DNA from: Hymenobacter lucidus | Lineage (GTDB): Bacteria > Bacteroidota > Bacteroidia > Cytophagales > Hymenobacteraceae | DNA: 64,000 nucleotides | NCBI RefSeq assembly: GCF_020447265.1 | Contig: NZ_JAJADR010000001.1 | Span: 868,001 to 932,000 of the forward strand | Reading direction: 5' to 3' | Part shown: piece after piece, positions 15,308-24,355 of the stretch | How the letters are laid out: each line of letters begins with the position of its first letter | Numbering within the stretch: position 1 is the stretch's first letter | Program-made: the position numbers and the translations under genes | The notes under the pieces: model-generated | Seen by the model: only the letters and a program-made list of their open reading frames with translations | What the model was told of the DNA's origin: nothing | Database searches by the model: none

Positions 15308-16135
15308 ATGGCACTCAAAAAACTAAGACCAACATCACCGGGTCAGCGCTTCCGCATCGCACCCGCGTTCGACGAGATTACGACGTCGACGCCGGAGAAG
15401 TCGCTGTTGGCACCCCTGAAAAAATCCGGTGGCCGGAATGAATCCGGAAAAATGACTAACCGCTACATCGGCGGTGGTCACAAGCAGAAGTATCGGGTAA
15501 TCGACTTCAAGCGCGACAAGGCTGGTGTTCCAGCTACCGTCAAGACGATTGAATACGATCCGAACCGCACTGCCCGCATTGCTCTGCTGAGCTACGCCGA
15601 CGGCGAAAAGCGCTATATCATTGCGCCCGCTGGTCTGGAAGTAGGTACGGTAGTCGTTTCGGGTCCAGGTGTAGCTCCTGAAGTTGGCAACGCTCTGACC
15701 CTGCGCGAAATTCCGCTGGGTACGATCGTACACAACATCGAGCTGATGCCCGGTGGCGGTGCTTCTATCGCCCGTTCGGCTGGCACTTATGCTCAGCTGG
15801 TAGCTCGCGAAGAGAAATACGCAACCCTGAAATTGCCTTCCGGTGAGATGCGCATGGTACTCGTTACCTGCATGGCTACGGTTGGTACGGTTTCTAACGG
15901 TGACCACATGAACGTTCGTCTCGGCAAAGCCGGTCGTAACCGTTGGATGGGTCGTCGCCCACGTGTTCGTGGTGTTGCCATGAACCCAGTGGATCACCCA
16001 ATGGGTGGTGGTGAAGGTAAGTCGTCGGGTGGTCACCCACGTAGCCGCAACGGTATCTTCTCCAAGGGTCAGAAGACTCGAAATAAGAACAAGTACTCCG
16101 AGCAGCTCATCGTTAACCGTAAAGGCAAGAAGTAA
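15308..16135 (+). CDS. rplB: 50S ribosomal protein L2 (uL2)
   Basis: 275 residues, standard length. The RNA-binding core (residues about 60-200) includes [17 protein letters not shown]. The C-terminal segment contains [16 protein letters not shown], with the highly conserved His required for peptidyl transferase function in the E. coli protein. Ends in a basic tail. Followed after three bases by rpsS. Confidence 0.99.
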   Translation: MALKKLRPTSPGQRFRIAPAFDEITTSTPEKSLLAPLKKSGGRNESGKMTNRYIGGGHKQKYRVIDFKRDKAGVPATVKTIEYDPNRTARIALLSYADGEKRYIIAPAGLEVGTVVVSGPGVAPEVGNALTLREIPLGTIVHNIELMPGGGASIARSAGTYAQLVAREEKYATLKLPSGEMRMVLVTCMATVGTVSNGDHMNVRLGKAGRNRWMGRRPRVRGVAMNPVDHPMGGGEGKSSGGHPRSRNGIFSKGQKTRNKNKYSEQLIVNRKGKK

Positions 16136-16138
16136 CCA

Positions 16139-16417
16139 ATGGCACGTTCGCTAAAAAAAGGGCCGTACATTGACTTCCGGCTCGAGAAGAAAGTCACGGC
16201 AATGGAAGATTCCGGCAAAAAGTCGGTGGTGAAGACCTGGTCTCGCCGCTCGATGATTTCGCCCGACTTCGTAGGCCACACCTTCGCCGTTCACAACGGC
16301 AATAAGTTCATCCCGGTGTATGTAACGGAGAATATGGTAGGTCACAAACTCGGTGAGTTTGCCCCGACCCGTAACTTCCGTGGCCATATCGCCAAGAAAG
16401 ATAAAGGCAAGCGCTAA
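16139..16417 (+). CDS. rpsS: 30S ribosomal protein S19 (uS19)
   Basis: 92 residues, full length ([12 protein letters not shown], core [21 protein letters not shown]-terminal [14 protein letters not shown]). It lies in the 30S head, pairs with uS13 and contacts A-site tRNA. The start is fixed by the conserved N-terminus. One base separates it from rplV. Confidence 0.99.
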   Translation: MARSLKKGPYIDFRLEKKVTAMEDSGKKSVVKTWSRRSMISPDFVGHTFAVHNGNKFIPVYVTENMVGHKLGEFAPTRNFRGHIAKKDKGKR

Positions 16418-16418
16418 G

Positions 16419-16904
16419 ATGGAAGCTACCGCTAAACTCCGCAATGTGCCTACCTCGCCTCGCAAGATGCGCATGGTAGCCAACCTGGTACGTGGTCAGA
16501 AAGTGACCCGCGCCTTGGGCTTGCTGAAATTCGAAGCTAACTCGGGTGCTGAGAAAATCGAGAAACTGCTCCTGTCGGCTTTGGCCAACTGGCAGCAGAA
16601 GAACGAGGACGAGCGCATCGAGGATGCTAACCTCTACATCAAAGAGATTTTCGTTGATGAAGGACGTCAGCTGAAGCGTCTGCGCCCCGCCCCTCAGGGT
16701 CGTGGTCACCGCATCCGCAAGCGTAGCAACCACGTGACGCTGACTATCGACACGAAAGTAGAAGCACTGGGAAGCAAGGCTGCTGTAAAGCAGGCTGCTG
16801 AAACCAAACCTGCTACTGACGCTGTTGCTGAAGCTCCGAAAAAAACTACTCGTCGTAGCTCAGCTAAGAAATCCAACGAAACCTCGGCTGAAGCCACCGC
16901 ATAA
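16419..16904 (+). CDS. rplV: 50S ribosomal protein L22 (uL22), extended C-terminus
   Basis: 161 residues against about 110 in E. coli. The first 115 or so form the standard fold ([19 protein letters not shown]), and the beta hairpin that reaches into the exit tunnel near the macrolide site is present ([19 protein letters not shown]). The final 45 residues are an Ala/Lys/Thr/Glu-rich tail. The start at 16419 was chosen over the in-frame 16353, which overlaps rpsS and is not conserved. Confidence 0.98.
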   Translation: MEATAKLRNVPTSPRKMRMVANLVRGQKVTRALGLLKFEANSGAEKIEKLLLSALANWQQKNEDERIEDANLYIKEIFVDEGRQLKRLRPAPQGRGHRIRKRSNHVTLTIDTKVEALGSKAAVKQAAETKPATDAVAEAPKKTTRRSSAKKSNETSAEATA

Positions 16905-16909
16905 GCACT

Positions 16910-17797
16910 ATGGGACAGAAAGTAAATCCGGTTGGCTTCCGTCTGGGCGTCATCAAAGGGTGGGACTCGAACTGGTACGGCGGCAAGGACTTTGCCGACA
17001 AGCTGGTTGAGGACGAAAAAATCCGCAAATACATCATGGCTCGTATCCCGAAAGGTGGCATTAGCCGCATCGTGATTGAGCGTACTCTGAAGCGTATCAC
17101 CATCACCATCAACACGGCTCGTCCGGGTGTGGTAATCGGTAAAGGCGGTGCAGAGGTTGATAAAATCAAGGACGAGCTGAAGCAGATCACTAGCAAGGAC
17201 GTTCAGATCAACATCTTCGAAATTAAGCGTCCCGAGCTCGACGCGAAACTGGTAGGCGAGAGCATTGCTCAGCAGCTCCAGGCTCGTATCTCGTTCCGTC
17301 GCGCCATGAAGATGTCGATTCAGGCTGCAATGCGTGTTGGTGCCGAAGGCATCAAGATTCAGTGCGGTGGCCGTCTGGGTGGTGCTGAAATTGCCCGTTC
17401 CGAGCAGTACAAAGAAGGTCGTACGCCGCTGCACACGCTGCGCGCTGATATCGACTACGCTTTGTCGGAGGCTCAGACCGTATATGGCAAGATCGGCATC
17501 AAGGTGTGGATCATGCGTGGTGAGGTATTTGGCAAGCCTGACTTGTCGCCGAACCAGCAGCCTGCTAACCAAGGTAACGATACGCGCGGCGGCAACGACC
17601 GTGGCCCACGTGGCGACCGTAACGACCGTGGTGGTGACCGTGGCCCACGTGGCCCACGCAATGACCGTGGCGGTGATAACCGTGGTGGTCAGGGTGGCGG
17701 TGGTGCCGCAGGTGGTGGTCAGCGTCGCGGTGGCGGTGCTCCCGGTGCCGGTGGTGGTGCCAACCGTGGCGGTGGTCAGGGCGGCCCACGTCGCTAG
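16910..17797 (+). CDS. rpsC: 30S ribosomal protein S3 (uS3) with Gly/Arg-rich tail
   Basis: 295 residues against 233 in E. coli. Residues 1-215 are the normal protein: [13 protein letters not shown], the KH domain with [15 protein letters not shown], then the C-terminal domain ending [12 protein letters not shown]. The remaining 80 residues consist of repeated RGG, NDRGG and GPRG motifs. uS3 lines the mRNA entry tunnel with uS4 and uS5 and takes part in mRNA unwinding; the tail would project near that site. uS5 in this window carries a closely similar RGG segment. Confidence 0.98.
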   Translation: MGQKVNPVGFRLGVIKGWDSNWYGGKDFADKLVEDEKIRKYIMARIPKGGISRIVIERTLKRITITINTARPGVVIGKGGAEVDKIKDELKQITSKDVQINIFEIKRPELDAKLVGESIAQQLQARISFRRAMKMSIQAAMRVGAEGIKIQCGGRLGGAEIARSEQYKEGRTPLHTLRADIDYALSEAQTVYGKIGIKVWIMRGEVFGKPDLSPNQQPANQGNDTRGGNDRGPRGDRNDRGGDRGPRGPRNDRGGDNRGGQGGGGAAGGGQRRGGGAPGAGGGANRGGGQGGPRR

Positions 17798-17836
17798 TCC
17801 TTTTTCCTTTTCTGAAATTTCAATTTTCAATAACTC

Positions 17837-18262
17837 ATGTTACAACCGAAACGGACCAAGTATCGCAAGATGCAAAAGGGTCGCGTGACAGGCTTGGCCT
17901 TCCGCGGCAGCTCCATAGACTTCGGTTCCTTCGCTATCAAATCGTTGGAAGTGGCTTGGATTACGGCTCGTCAGATTGAGGCAGCCCGTATCGCCATGAC
18001 CCGCGCCATGAAACGTGAAGGTCAAGTATGGATCCGTATTTTTCCAGATAAGCCTATCACCAAGAAGCCCGCTGAAGTTCGCATGGGTAAGGGTAAGGGT
18101 TCCCCAGAATATTGGGTAGCCTGCGTGAAGCCCGGTACCATCATGTTCGAATCGGATGGCGTGCCGCTGGAAGTGGCTCAGGAATCCCTGCGTTTAGCTG
18201 CGCAGAAACTGCCAGTGAAAACTAAGTTTGTTGTTCGTCGCGACTACGAAGAGAACAAGTAA
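17837..18262 (+). CDS. rplP: 50S ribosomal protein L16 (uL16)
   Basis: 141 residues, normal length ([16 protein letters not shown], then [16 protein letters not shown], and [18 protein letters not shown]). It binds late in 50S assembly and shapes the A-site tRNA elbow region. The ATG at 17837 matches the conserved N-terminus. A 39-base gap separates it from rpsC, and rpmC follows after one base. Confidence 0.98.
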   Translation: MLQPKRTKYRKMQKGRVTGLAFRGSSIDFGSFAIKSLEVAWITARQIEAARIAMTRAMKREGQVWIRIFPDKPITKKPAEVRMGKGKGSPEYWVACVKPGTIMFESDGVPLEVAQESLRLAAQKLPVKTKFVVRRDYEENK

Positions 18263-18263
18263 G

Positions 18264-18476
18264 ATGAAGAACGCAGAAATCCAAGCCCTTTCGCTAGAAG
18301 CGCTGAAGGAGCAAATCAAGACTGAACAAGCCGGTGGCCAGGCATTGCGTTTTGCGCATGCTATTTCGCCCCTGGAAAACCCAGTTCGCCTGAAGCATAG
18401 CCGCCGTAACGTAGCTCGTCTGAAGACTGAGTTGACCCGTCGCGAAAACGAGCAGGCAAACCAAACTGCTAAATAA
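18264..18476 (+). CDS. rpmC: 50S ribosomal protein L29 (uL29)
   Basis: 70 residues, two helices ([38 protein letters not shown]). It lies beside L23 at the tunnel exit. The start at 18264 gives the family N-terminus; an earlier in-frame codon at 18228 overlaps rplP. Confidence 0.97.
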   Translation: MKNAEIQALSLEALKEQIKTEQAGGQALRFAHAISPLENPVRLKHSRRNVARLKTELTRRENEQANQTAK

Positions 18477-18478
18477 CG

Positions 18479-18769
18479 ATGGCAACCAACGAAGAACAGC
18501 AGGCTACTACCGCCGAAGAGCGGAACCTGCGGAAAGAAATCATCGGGCGCGTAACTTCTGCCAAAATGGATAAATCCATCACGGTAGTAGTAGAAAGCAA
18601 AATGAAACACCCGATCTACGGCAAGTTCGTTACCAAGTCGACCAAGTTTATGGCTCACGACGAAAGTAACGAGTGTGGCGAAGGCGACACGGTTCGCATC
18701 ATGTCGACCCGCCCGCTGAGCAAGAACAAGCGCTGGAGATTGGTAGAAATTGTAGAACGCGCCAAATAA
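18479..18769 (+). CDS. rpsQ: 30S ribosomal protein S17 (uS17)
   Basis: 96 residues, about ten longer than usual at the N-terminus because of an acidic Gln/Thr/Glu-rich start. The OB-fold core is clear ([18 protein letters not shown], then KHPIYGKFV and [10 protein letters not shown]). A primary 16S binder in the 30S body. Two bases separate it from rpmC. Confidence 0.98.
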   Translation: MATNEEQQATTAEERNLRKEIIGRVTSAKMDKSITVVVESKMKHPIYGKFVTKSTKFMAHDESNECGEGDTVRIMSTRPLSKNKRWRLVEIVERAK

Positions 18770-18770
18770 G

Positions 18771-19139
18771 ATGATACAGCAAGAATCCCGTCTGACCGTC
18801 GCTGATAACAGCGGCGCCAAAGAAGTTCTCTGCATTCGTGTCCTCGGTGGCACGGGCAAGAAATACGCCAGCGTAGGCGACAAGATCGTCGTTTCGATCA
18901 AGTCGGCTATTCCTTCCGGCAATGCCAAGAAAGGCACTGTATCGAAGGCTGTGGTAGTTCGCACAAAGAAGGAAGTACGCCGCAAAGACGGTTCGTACAT
19001 CCGCTTTGACGACAACGCCGCCGTGCTGCTTAACAACAACGATGAGCCCCGTGGTACCCGTATTTTCGGCCCAGTAGCTCGTGAGTTGCGTGAGCGTCAG
19101 TTCATGAAGATTGTTTCACTAGCTCCTGAAGTTCTCTAA
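18771..19139 (+). CDS. rplN: 50S ribosomal protein L14 (uL14)
   Basis: 122 residues, exact family length ([19 protein letters not shown], ending [11 protein letters not shown]). It forms an intersubunit bridge and is the binding site of the silencing factor RsfS. One base follows the rpsQ stop. Confidence 0.99.
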   Translation: MIQQESRLTVADNSGAKEVLCIRVLGGTGKKYASVGDKIVVSIKSAIPSGNAKKGTVSKAVVVRTKKEVRRKDGSYIRFDDNAAVLLNNNDEPRGTRIFGPVARELRERQFMKIVSLAPEVL

Positions 19140-19143
19140 GCAT

Positions 19144-19407
19144 ATGGCAACGAAGACGAAAGCTCAGCCCGTGAAACTGCACGTCAAAACCGGTGATACC
19201 GTTCTGGTAATTGCTGGTGATGAGCGTGGCAAGACCGGCGTTATCAAGTCGGTAAACCGTTCAACGCAGCGCGTTATCGTGGAAGGCCTGAACTTGGTGA
19301 CCAAGCACAATAAACCCAGTGCTAAAAACCCGCAAGGGGGTATCACCAAGATCGAAGCTCCCATCCACGTATCCAACGTGAAGGCAGTTGAATCGAAAAA
19401 CGCCTAA
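19144..19407 (+). CDS. rplX: 50S ribosomal protein L24 (uL24), short form
   Basis: 87 residues with the KOW domain (VKTGDTVLVIAGDERGKTG) and the conserved NPQGGI and APIHVSNV segments. It ends directly after the latter with AVESKNA, so the last 15-25 residues of typical bacterial L24 (the GKADRVG-type strand and basic tail) are absent. The stop lies 15 bases before rplE, leaving no room for a frameshifted remainder. uL24 is an assembly initiator of the 50S subunit. Confidence 0.96.
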   Translation: MATKTKAQPVKLHVKTGDTVLVIAGDERGKTGVIKSVNRSTQRVIVEGLNLVTKHNKPSAKNPQGGITKIEAPIHVSNVKAVESKNA

Positions 19408-19422
19408 CCCGGTACGACGACA

Positions 19423-19983
19423 ATGGCCCGACTGAAAGATATATATCAAAAAGAAGTAGTACCCGCGCTCCAGGAGAAATTCCAGTTCAAGAGCATCATG
19501 CAGGTACCACGCATCACCAAGATCTGCATCAACCGTGGTATTGGTTCGGCAGTAGCCGACAAGAAGCTGGTTGACAATGGTGTGGATGAGCTGACGACCA
19601 TTACCGGTCAGAAAGCTGTTCCTACCATCGCCAAGCGTTCGGTGTCTAACTTCAAACTCCGTGAGGGTATGCCAATCGGCGCCCGCGTAACGTTGCGCGG
19701 TGAGCAGATGTACGAATTCATGGACCGTTTGCTGACGGTTGCGCTCCCCCGGGTTCGTGACTTCAAAGGCATCAACGACAAAGGCTTTGACGGCCGGGGT
19801 AACTATACCCTCGGTATCAAGGAGCAGATCATTTTTCCTGAGATTTCGATCGACAAGATCAAGTCAATCTCGGGTATGGACATTACCTTCGTAACGTCGG
19901 CTGAAAACGACGAGCAGAGCTACGAGCTCCTCAAAGCTTTCGGAATGCCGTTCGCTAACGCCAAGAAAGAAAACAATGGCTAA
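19423..19983 (+). CDS. rplE: 50S ribosomal protein L5 (uL5)
   Basis: 186 residues, normal length. Conserved segments include [30 protein letters not shown] and [19 protein letters not shown]. It binds 5S rRNA in the central protuberance. The last codons overlap the rpsN start by eight bases, indicating translational coupling. Confidence 0.99.
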   Translation: MARLKDIYQKEVVPALQEKFQFKSIMQVPRITKICINRGIGSAVADKKLVDNGVDELTTITGQKAVPTIAKRSVSNFKLREGMPIGARVTLRGEQMYEFMDRLLTVALPRVRDFKGINDKGFDGRGNYTLGIKEQIIFPEISIDKIKSISGMDITFVTSAENDEQSYELLKAFGMPFANAKKENNG

Positions 19984-20245
19984 GGAATCCGTCAAAGCAA
20001 GAGAAAGAAAGCGCATCGCCACGGTAGAACGTTACGCTGAGAAGCGTAAGGCTCTGAAAGCCGCCGGCGACTACGAAGGCCTGGACAAGTTGCCCCGCAA
20101 CGCCTCGCCCGTACGCGTCCACAACCGGGACAAGATCAACGGTCGTCCTCGTGGCTACATGCGTAAATTCGGCATCAGCCGCGTTACGTTCCGCGAAATG
20201 GCTTTGGCTGGTAAGATCCCCGGCGTAACGAAGTCGAGCTGGTAA
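19976..20245 (+). CDS. rpsN: 30S ribosomal protein S14 (uS14), zinc-free type
   Basis: 89 residues, beginning [13 protein letters not shown] and containing the diagnostic [15 protein letters not shown]. It has no cysteine, so it is the C-minus type without a zinc ribbon. It lies in the 30S head. Last gene of the S10 unit: a terminator and a fresh promoter follow at 20348-20395. Confidence 0.98.
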   Translation: MAKESVKARERKRIATVERYAEKRKALKAAGDYEGLDKLPRNASPVRVHNRDKINGRPRGYMRKFGISRVTFREMALAGKIPGVTKSSW

Positions 20246-20347
20246 TACAGCTTTTGCCTTACTTATCCTAAGGCAGTGATATTTGGCAGGTTGCCGAAAG
20301 AAACCATTGGCCGAGCCTAAGTAAGTCGAGCCAAGTAGTCTTAACCG

Positions 20348-20386
20348 AAAATTTCGTCGCCACTTTCAAATGGCGGCGAAATTTTC
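20348..20386 (+). terminator. terminator between rpsN and rpsH, overlapping a promoter
   Basis: A 15-bp stem (20348-20362 with 20371-20385, one G-U pair), an 8-base loop and a T-rich 3' arm. It lies about 100 bases past the rpsN stop. The loop contains the -33 element of the promoter that serves rpsH. Confidence 0.8.
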
Positions 20387-20395
20387 ATATCTTTG
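20364..20395 (+). promoter_or_regulatory. promoter of the rpsH (spc/alpha) unit
   Basis: TTTC (20364-20367), a 20-base gap and a perfect -7 element TATCTTTG (20388-20395). The spacing equals that of the str promoter at 8365. The transcript would start near 20401 with a leader of about 30 bases before the rpsH ATG at 20432. Confidence 0.8.
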
Positions 20396-20431
20396 CGGCT
20401 CCCTAAAAAACGGGCTGCTCTCATCTACACA

Positions 20432-20830
20432 ATGAATACAGATCCAATTGCCGACTTCCTGACCCGGGTGCGCAATGCCATCAAGGCAAACCACCGGGTA
20501 GTCGAAATTCCGGCCAGCAACATCAAGAAGGAAATCACGAAAGTGCTTTACCATAAGGGTTATATCCAGAGCTACCGCTTTGATGACTCTTCGGTACAGG
20601 GCACCATCAAGATTGCCTTGAAGTACAACCCGACTACGAAGCAGCCTGCTATTACCAAACTGGAGCGCGTAAGCTCGCCCGGTCTGCGTAAGTATGCTGA
20701 CGTGGAGAACATGCCCCGCGTATTGAGCGGCTTGGGTATTGCTATCCTCTCTACCTCGAAAGGGGTAATGACGGAGAAAGAGGCGAAAGCCCAGAACGTG
20801 GGTGGTGAAGTATTGTGCCACGTTTACTAA
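20432..20830 (+). CDS. rpsH: 30S ribosomal protein S8 (uS8)
   Basis: 132 residues (MNTDPIADFLTRVRNA; core ending VMTEKEAKAQNVGGEVLCHVY). It binds the 16S central domain, and in E. coli it represses the spc operon. The start at 20432 gives the conserved N-terminus; the in-frame 20393 codon lies inside the -7 element. First gene of its own transcription unit here. Confidence 0.98.
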   Translation: MNTDPIADFLTRVRNAIKANHRVVEIPASNIKKEITKVLYHKGYIQSYRFDDSSVQGTIKIALKYNPTTKQPAITKLERVSSPGLRKYADVENMPRVLSGLGIAILSTSKGVMTEKEAKAQNVGGEVLCHVY

Positions 20831-20848
20831 TCGAGGAAAAACGAGACT

Positions 20849-21403
20849 ATGTCACGCATTGGTAAACTGCCGATCAACCTGCCTTCGGGCGTTCAGGTTG
20901 AAGTAAGCAACGAAAACACCGTAACGGTGAAGGGCCCGAAAGGCACCCTGACTACTCCGGTTGACCGCGACATCACCCTTACCCAAGCCGATGGCCAGCT
21001 GGTTGTTGAGCGTCCTACTGAGCAGAAGCGCCACAAGGCCATGCACGGTTTGTACCGCTCGTTGATCAACAATATGGTCAATGGTGTAAGCAACGGTTTT
21101 GAGCTGAAGCTGGAGCTGGTAGGTGTAGGTTACAAAGCAGCAATGGCCGGCACTACGCTGGAATTGTCGCTGGGTTACTCGCACAACATCTTCCTGGCCT
21201 TGCCCAAAGAAGTTACGGCTACAGCCCTGACGGAAAAGGGTAAGAACCCAATCGTTACGCTGAACAGCATTGATAACCAATTGCTGGGTCAGGTAGCTGC
21301 TAAGATTCGCTCGCTGCGCAAAGTTGAGCCTTACAAAGGCAAAGGCGTGCGTTTCGTGGGTGAGCAAATTCGTCGTAAGGCTGGTAAAACGGCTTCGAAA
21401 TAA
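20849..21403 (+). CDS. rplF: 50S ribosomal protein L6 (uL6)
   Basis: 184 residues, two tandem domains (MSRIGKLPINLPSGV; GVGYKAAM; C-terminal EPYKGKGVRFVGEQIRRKAGK). It sits near the factor-binding region at the base of the L7/L12 stalk. An 18-base gap follows rpsH. Confidence 0.98.
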   Translation: MSRIGKLPINLPSGVQVEVSNENTVTVKGPKGTLTTPVDRDITLTQADGQLVVERPTEQKRHKAMHGLYRSLINNMVNGVSNGFELKLELVGVGYKAAMAGTTLELSLGYSHNIFLALPKEVTATALTEKGKNPIVTLNSIDNQLLGQVAAKIRSLRKVEPYKGKGVRFVGEQIRRKAGKTASK

Positions 21404-21412
21404 TTTCGCATC

Positions 21413-21763
21413 ATGGCTTTCGATAAAGCAACTAGAAGAAAACGGATCCAGCGCATCATCCGCACTAAGGTGGCTGGCACGTCCGAGCGTCCACGTTTGT
21501 CAGTGTTCCGCAGCAATACGGGCATCTATGCTCAGATTATTGACGACACCACTGGCCGTACGTTGGCGGCTGCTTCCTCGAAGCACGTTTCGGTGGAAGA
21601 GGGCAACGGAGTCGCCCTGGCTGCCGCAGTAGGTAAAGAACTTGCCTCCCGTGCTCAGGAAAAAGGAATTTCGAAAGTGGTATTTGACCGTTCGGGTTAC
21701 CTCTACCACGGCCGCGTAAAATCATTGGCAGAAGGAGCCCGCGAAGGCGGCCTCAATTTCTAA
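21413..21763 (+). CDS. rplR: 50S ribosomal protein L18 (uL18)
   Basis: 116 residues, normal length ([22 protein letters not shown]-terminal [20 protein letters not shown] and ARE-GGL-type end). It binds 5S rRNA in the central protuberance. Six bases separate it from rpsE. Confidence 0.98.
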   Translation: MAFDKATRRKRIQRIIRTKVAGTSERPRLSVFRSNTGIYAQIIDDTTGRTLAAASSKHVSVEEGNGVALAAAVGKELASRAQEKGISKVVFDRSGYLYHGRVKSLAEGAREGGLNF

Positions 21764-21769
21764 ATCATC

Positions 21770-22366
21770 ATGGCAGAATTCAACAATAACCCCCGTGGTG
21801 GTGGCAATGACCGTGGCGGTAATGACCGTCGGGGTGGTGGCAATGACCGTGGCGGCAACCGTGACCAGGCGCCCCGCGCCGGCGAATCCGATCTGAAAGA
21901 GAAGGTAGTCGCTATCAACCGTGTTGCCAAAGTAGTAAAAGGTGGTCGTCGCTTCAGCTTCTCGGCTATCGTAGTAGTAGGTGACGGCAACGGCACCGTA
22001 GGTTTCGGCCTCGGCAAAGCCAACGAAGTTACCGACGCTATTGCCAAAGGTATCGACGACGCCAAAAAGAACCTGGTGAAAGTGCCGCTGTATAAGCACA
22101 CTGTTCCCCACGTAATGGAAGGCAAATATTCGGGTGGCTTCGTATTGGTACAGCCAGCAGCAGCTGGTACCGGCGTAATTGCTGGTGGTGCTATGCGTGC
22201 AGTATTTGAAAGCGCTGGTATCAAGGACGTGCTTGCTAAGTCTAAAGGTTCTTCGAACCCCCACAACGTAGTAAAGGCAACCTTCGACGCTCTCCTGAAG
22301 ATGCGCGACCCGATGCAGATTGCTCAGCAGCGTGGTATCACTCTTTCCCAAGTTTTCAACGGTTAA
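21770..22366 (+). CDS. rpsE: 30S ribosomal protein S5 (uS5) with RGG-rich N-terminus
   Basis: 198 residues. Residues 5-32 are an added segment of RGGG and NDRGG repeats; the standard protein then starts at [21 protein letters not shown]. The loop in which mutations give spectinomycin resistance and the C-terminal domain ([17 protein letters not shown]) are intact. uS5 lines the mRNA entry tunnel next to uS3, whose C-terminal tail here has the same composition. The ATG at 21770 is the only reasonable start: rplR ends six bases earlier. Confidence 0.98.
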   Translation: MAEFNNNPRGGGNDRGGNDRRGGGNDRGGNRDQAPRAGESDLKEKVVAINRVAKVVKGGRRFSFSAIVVVGDGNGTVGFGLGKANEVTDAIAKGIDDAKKNLVKVPLYKHTVPHVMEGKYSGGFVLVQPAAAGTGVIAGGAMRAVFESAGIKDVLAKSKGSSNPHNVVKATFDALLKMRDPMQIAQQRGITLSQVFNG

Positions 22367-22372
22367 GCAGAG

Positions 22373-22552
22373 ATGGCGCAGATCCAAATTAAACTCGTGA
22401 AAAGCGTTATTGACCGCCCCGAGCGTCAAAAGCGTACCGTAAAGGCCCTGGGCCTCGGTAAAATTGGTAGCACGAAGGCCGTGGAAAACACGCCTCAGGT
22501 AGCCGGTATGGTAGCCGCTGTGCAGCACCTCTTGGAAGTAACTGAACTCTAG
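22373..22552 (+). CDS. rpmD: 50S ribosomal protein L30 (uL30)
   Basis: A 59-residue gene in the gap between rpsE and rplO. It begins [20 protein letters not shown], with the typical short ferredoxin-like fold, and ends HLLEVTEL. Length and content are normal for bacterial L30. Confidence 0.97.
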   Translation: MAQIQIKLVKSVIDRPERQKRTVKALGLGKIGSTKAVENTPQVAGMVAAVQHLLEVTEL

Positions 22553-22565
22553 GATTTCCCTCGAT

Positions 22566-23012
22566 ATGAATCTCAGCAATCTATCCCCCGCTGTTGGCTC
22601 GACGCGCAATAACAAGCGTCTCGGTCGCGGTACGGGTTCCGGCCGCGGCGGCACGTCGACGCGTGGCCACAAAGGTCAAAAGTCGCGTTCGGGTTACTCC
22701 AAGAAGTCAGGCTTCGAAGGTGGCCAGATGCCTCTGCAGCGTCGCGTTCCGAAGTTCGGTTTCAAGAACATCAACCGCGTTGAGTACAAAGGCATCAATC
22801 TGGATGCTCTCACCAGCCTGAACGAAAAGAACAGCACTTCCACCATGGATGTTGCTTACTTCGTATCAGCTGGCCTGGTGTCGAAAAACGCCAAAATCAA
22901 AATCCTGGGTCGTGGTGAGGTTACTACCGCTCTGGAAGTTCATGCCCACGCATTCTCGAAGTCGGCTGTTGAAGCCATTGAGAAAGCCGGTGGTAAAGCT
23001 GTGACGCTGTAA
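22566..23012 (+). CDS. rplO: 50S ribosomal protein L15 (uL15)
   Basis: 148 residues ([20 protein letters not shown], the Gly/Arg-rich [20 protein letters not shown], then [15 protein letters not shown]). A late-assembly 50S protein. Fourteen bases before secY. The Gly/Arg-rich start is a normal feature of the family. Confidence 0.98.
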   Translation: MNLSNLSPAVGSTRNNKRLGRGTGSGRGGTSTRGHKGQKSRSGYSKKSGFEGGQMPLQRRVPKFGFKNINRVEYKGINLDALTSLNEKNSTSTMDVAYFVSAGLVSKNAKIKILGRGEVTTALEVHAHAFSKSAVEAIEKAGGKAVTL

Positions 23013-23025
23013 AGTCTTATCGGCG

Positions 23026-24348
23026 ATGAAAAAGTTTATCGAAACGATAAAGAACATTTTTGCGATTGAAGATCTGCGTACGCGGATCTTCAATACGCTT
23101 TTTTTCATTGCCATCTATCGGCTGGGTTCCTACGTGGTGCTTCCCGGCGTTGACCCTGCTCGCTTGAAGCAGGGAGGCGCCGAAGGTCTGTTCGGCATTC
23201 TGGATACGCTGCTGGGCGGTGCATTCAGCCATGCTTCGATCTTTGCTTTGGGCATTATGCCCTATATCTCAGCCTCTATTGTATTGCAACTGCTGACCAT
23301 TGCAGTTCCTTATTTCCAGAAGCTACAGAAAGAAGGCGAGTCAGGTCGTAAAAAGATCAACCAGTACACCCGGATTCTCACGATTCCGATTGTAATGGCT
23401 CAGTCGGTCGGCTTTATTGCAACCATCAACGCGGAAGCTATTATTGCTCCCGGTCCGTTTTTTACCTTTTCAACGATGCTCATCATCACAGCTGGAACGC
23501 TGTTTTGCATGTGGCTAGGAGAAAAGATTACGGATAAGGGTATCGGCAACGGCATTTCCATGATCATTATGATCGGGATTGTGTCGCGTTTCCCTGGCGC
23601 TATTATTGGCGAGGCTGCTGCTAAAGGCATGCGTGGCTCGTTGATCTTCCTGATTGAACTCGTAGTGTTGTTCCTGGTCGTAATGGCCGTAATCGTACTG
23701 ACGCAGGCTGTGCGCCGGATTCCGGTGCAGTATGCCAAGCAGGTGGGCGGTACAACGCAACTCAATGCCCAGCGGCAGTTCATTCCTCTTAAGGTGAATG
23801 CTGCCGGTGTAATGCCGATTATCTTCGCTCAGTCGCTGATGTTTGTGCCCGCCATTGTAGCTTCAGTATGGCAGGCAGATAGTGATTTTGCTGCTACAGT
23901 AGGACAGAAGTTTTCGGACTATACTTCCTGGCAGTATAACCTAGTTTTTGCTACGCTAATCATCGTCTTTACTTACTTCTACACGGCCATTAGTGTCAAC
24001 CCCAACCAGATTGCGGATGACCTGAAACGCAGTGGTGGTTTTGTGCCTGGGGTGAAACCCGGTCGTGATACCTCGGAGCATATCGATGAGATTCTGACAC
24101 ACATTACTCTGCCCGGTGCAATTGTGCTGGCGCTCATAGCCATCTTCCCGGCTTTGGCCCTGTTGGCTGGTGTTACGCGTCCGTTCTCCGCTTTCTATGG
24201 TGGCACTTCGCTGATCATCATGGTTGGGGTGGTATTGGATACGCTAAACCAAGTTGAGAGCTACCTGCTGATGCGTCATTACGATGGTATGATGAAGACT
24301 GGCAAACTACGGGGGCGTTCTACTCCAAACGTAGCTTTGGCCTCCTAA
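23026..24348 (+). CDS. secY: protein translocase subunit SecY
   Basis: 440 residues with ten expected membrane helices, the channel of the Sec translocon. The N-terminal helix and LRTRIFNTLFFIAIYRLGSYV, the plug region (GGAFSHASIFALGIMPYISASI), the cytoplasmic loop QAVRRIPVQYAKQ and the C-terminal loop DDLKRSGGFVPGVKPG with SecA/ribosome contacts are all recognisable. It lies in the usual place after rplO. ATG at 23026 with no Shine-Dalgarno sequence. Confidence 0.98.
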   Translation: MKKFIETIKNIFAIEDLRTRIFNTLFFIAIYRLGSYVVLPGVDPARLKQGGAEGLFGILDTLLGGAFSHASIFALGIMPYISASIVLQLLTIAVPYFQKLQKEGESGRKKINQYTRILTIPIVMAQSVGFIATINAEAIIAPGPFFTFSTMLIITAGTLFCMWLGEKITDKGIGNGISMIIMIGIVSRFPGAIIGEAAAKGMRGSLIFLIELVVLFLVVMAVIVLTQAVRRIPVQYAKQVGGTTQLNAQRQFIPLKVNAAGVMPIIFAQSLMFVPAIVASVWQADSDFAATVGQKFSDYTSWQYNLVFATLIIVFTYFYTAISVNPNQIADDLKRSGGFVPGVKPGRDTSEHIDEILTHITLPGAIVLALIAIFPALALLAGVTRPFSAFYGGTSLIIMVGVVLDTLNQVESYLLMRHYDGMMKTGKLRGRSTPNVALAS

Positions 24349-24355
24349 TTCGGTC

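Noticed and set aside
17565..17789. GGTGG-rich repeats as a minisatellite
   Set aside because: They encode the Gly/Arg tail of S3 in frame.
16706..17830. 374-codon minus-strand ORF with Thr/Ala repeats
   Set aside because: It is the complement of the RGG tail of S3 and parts of L22; low-complexity artefact.
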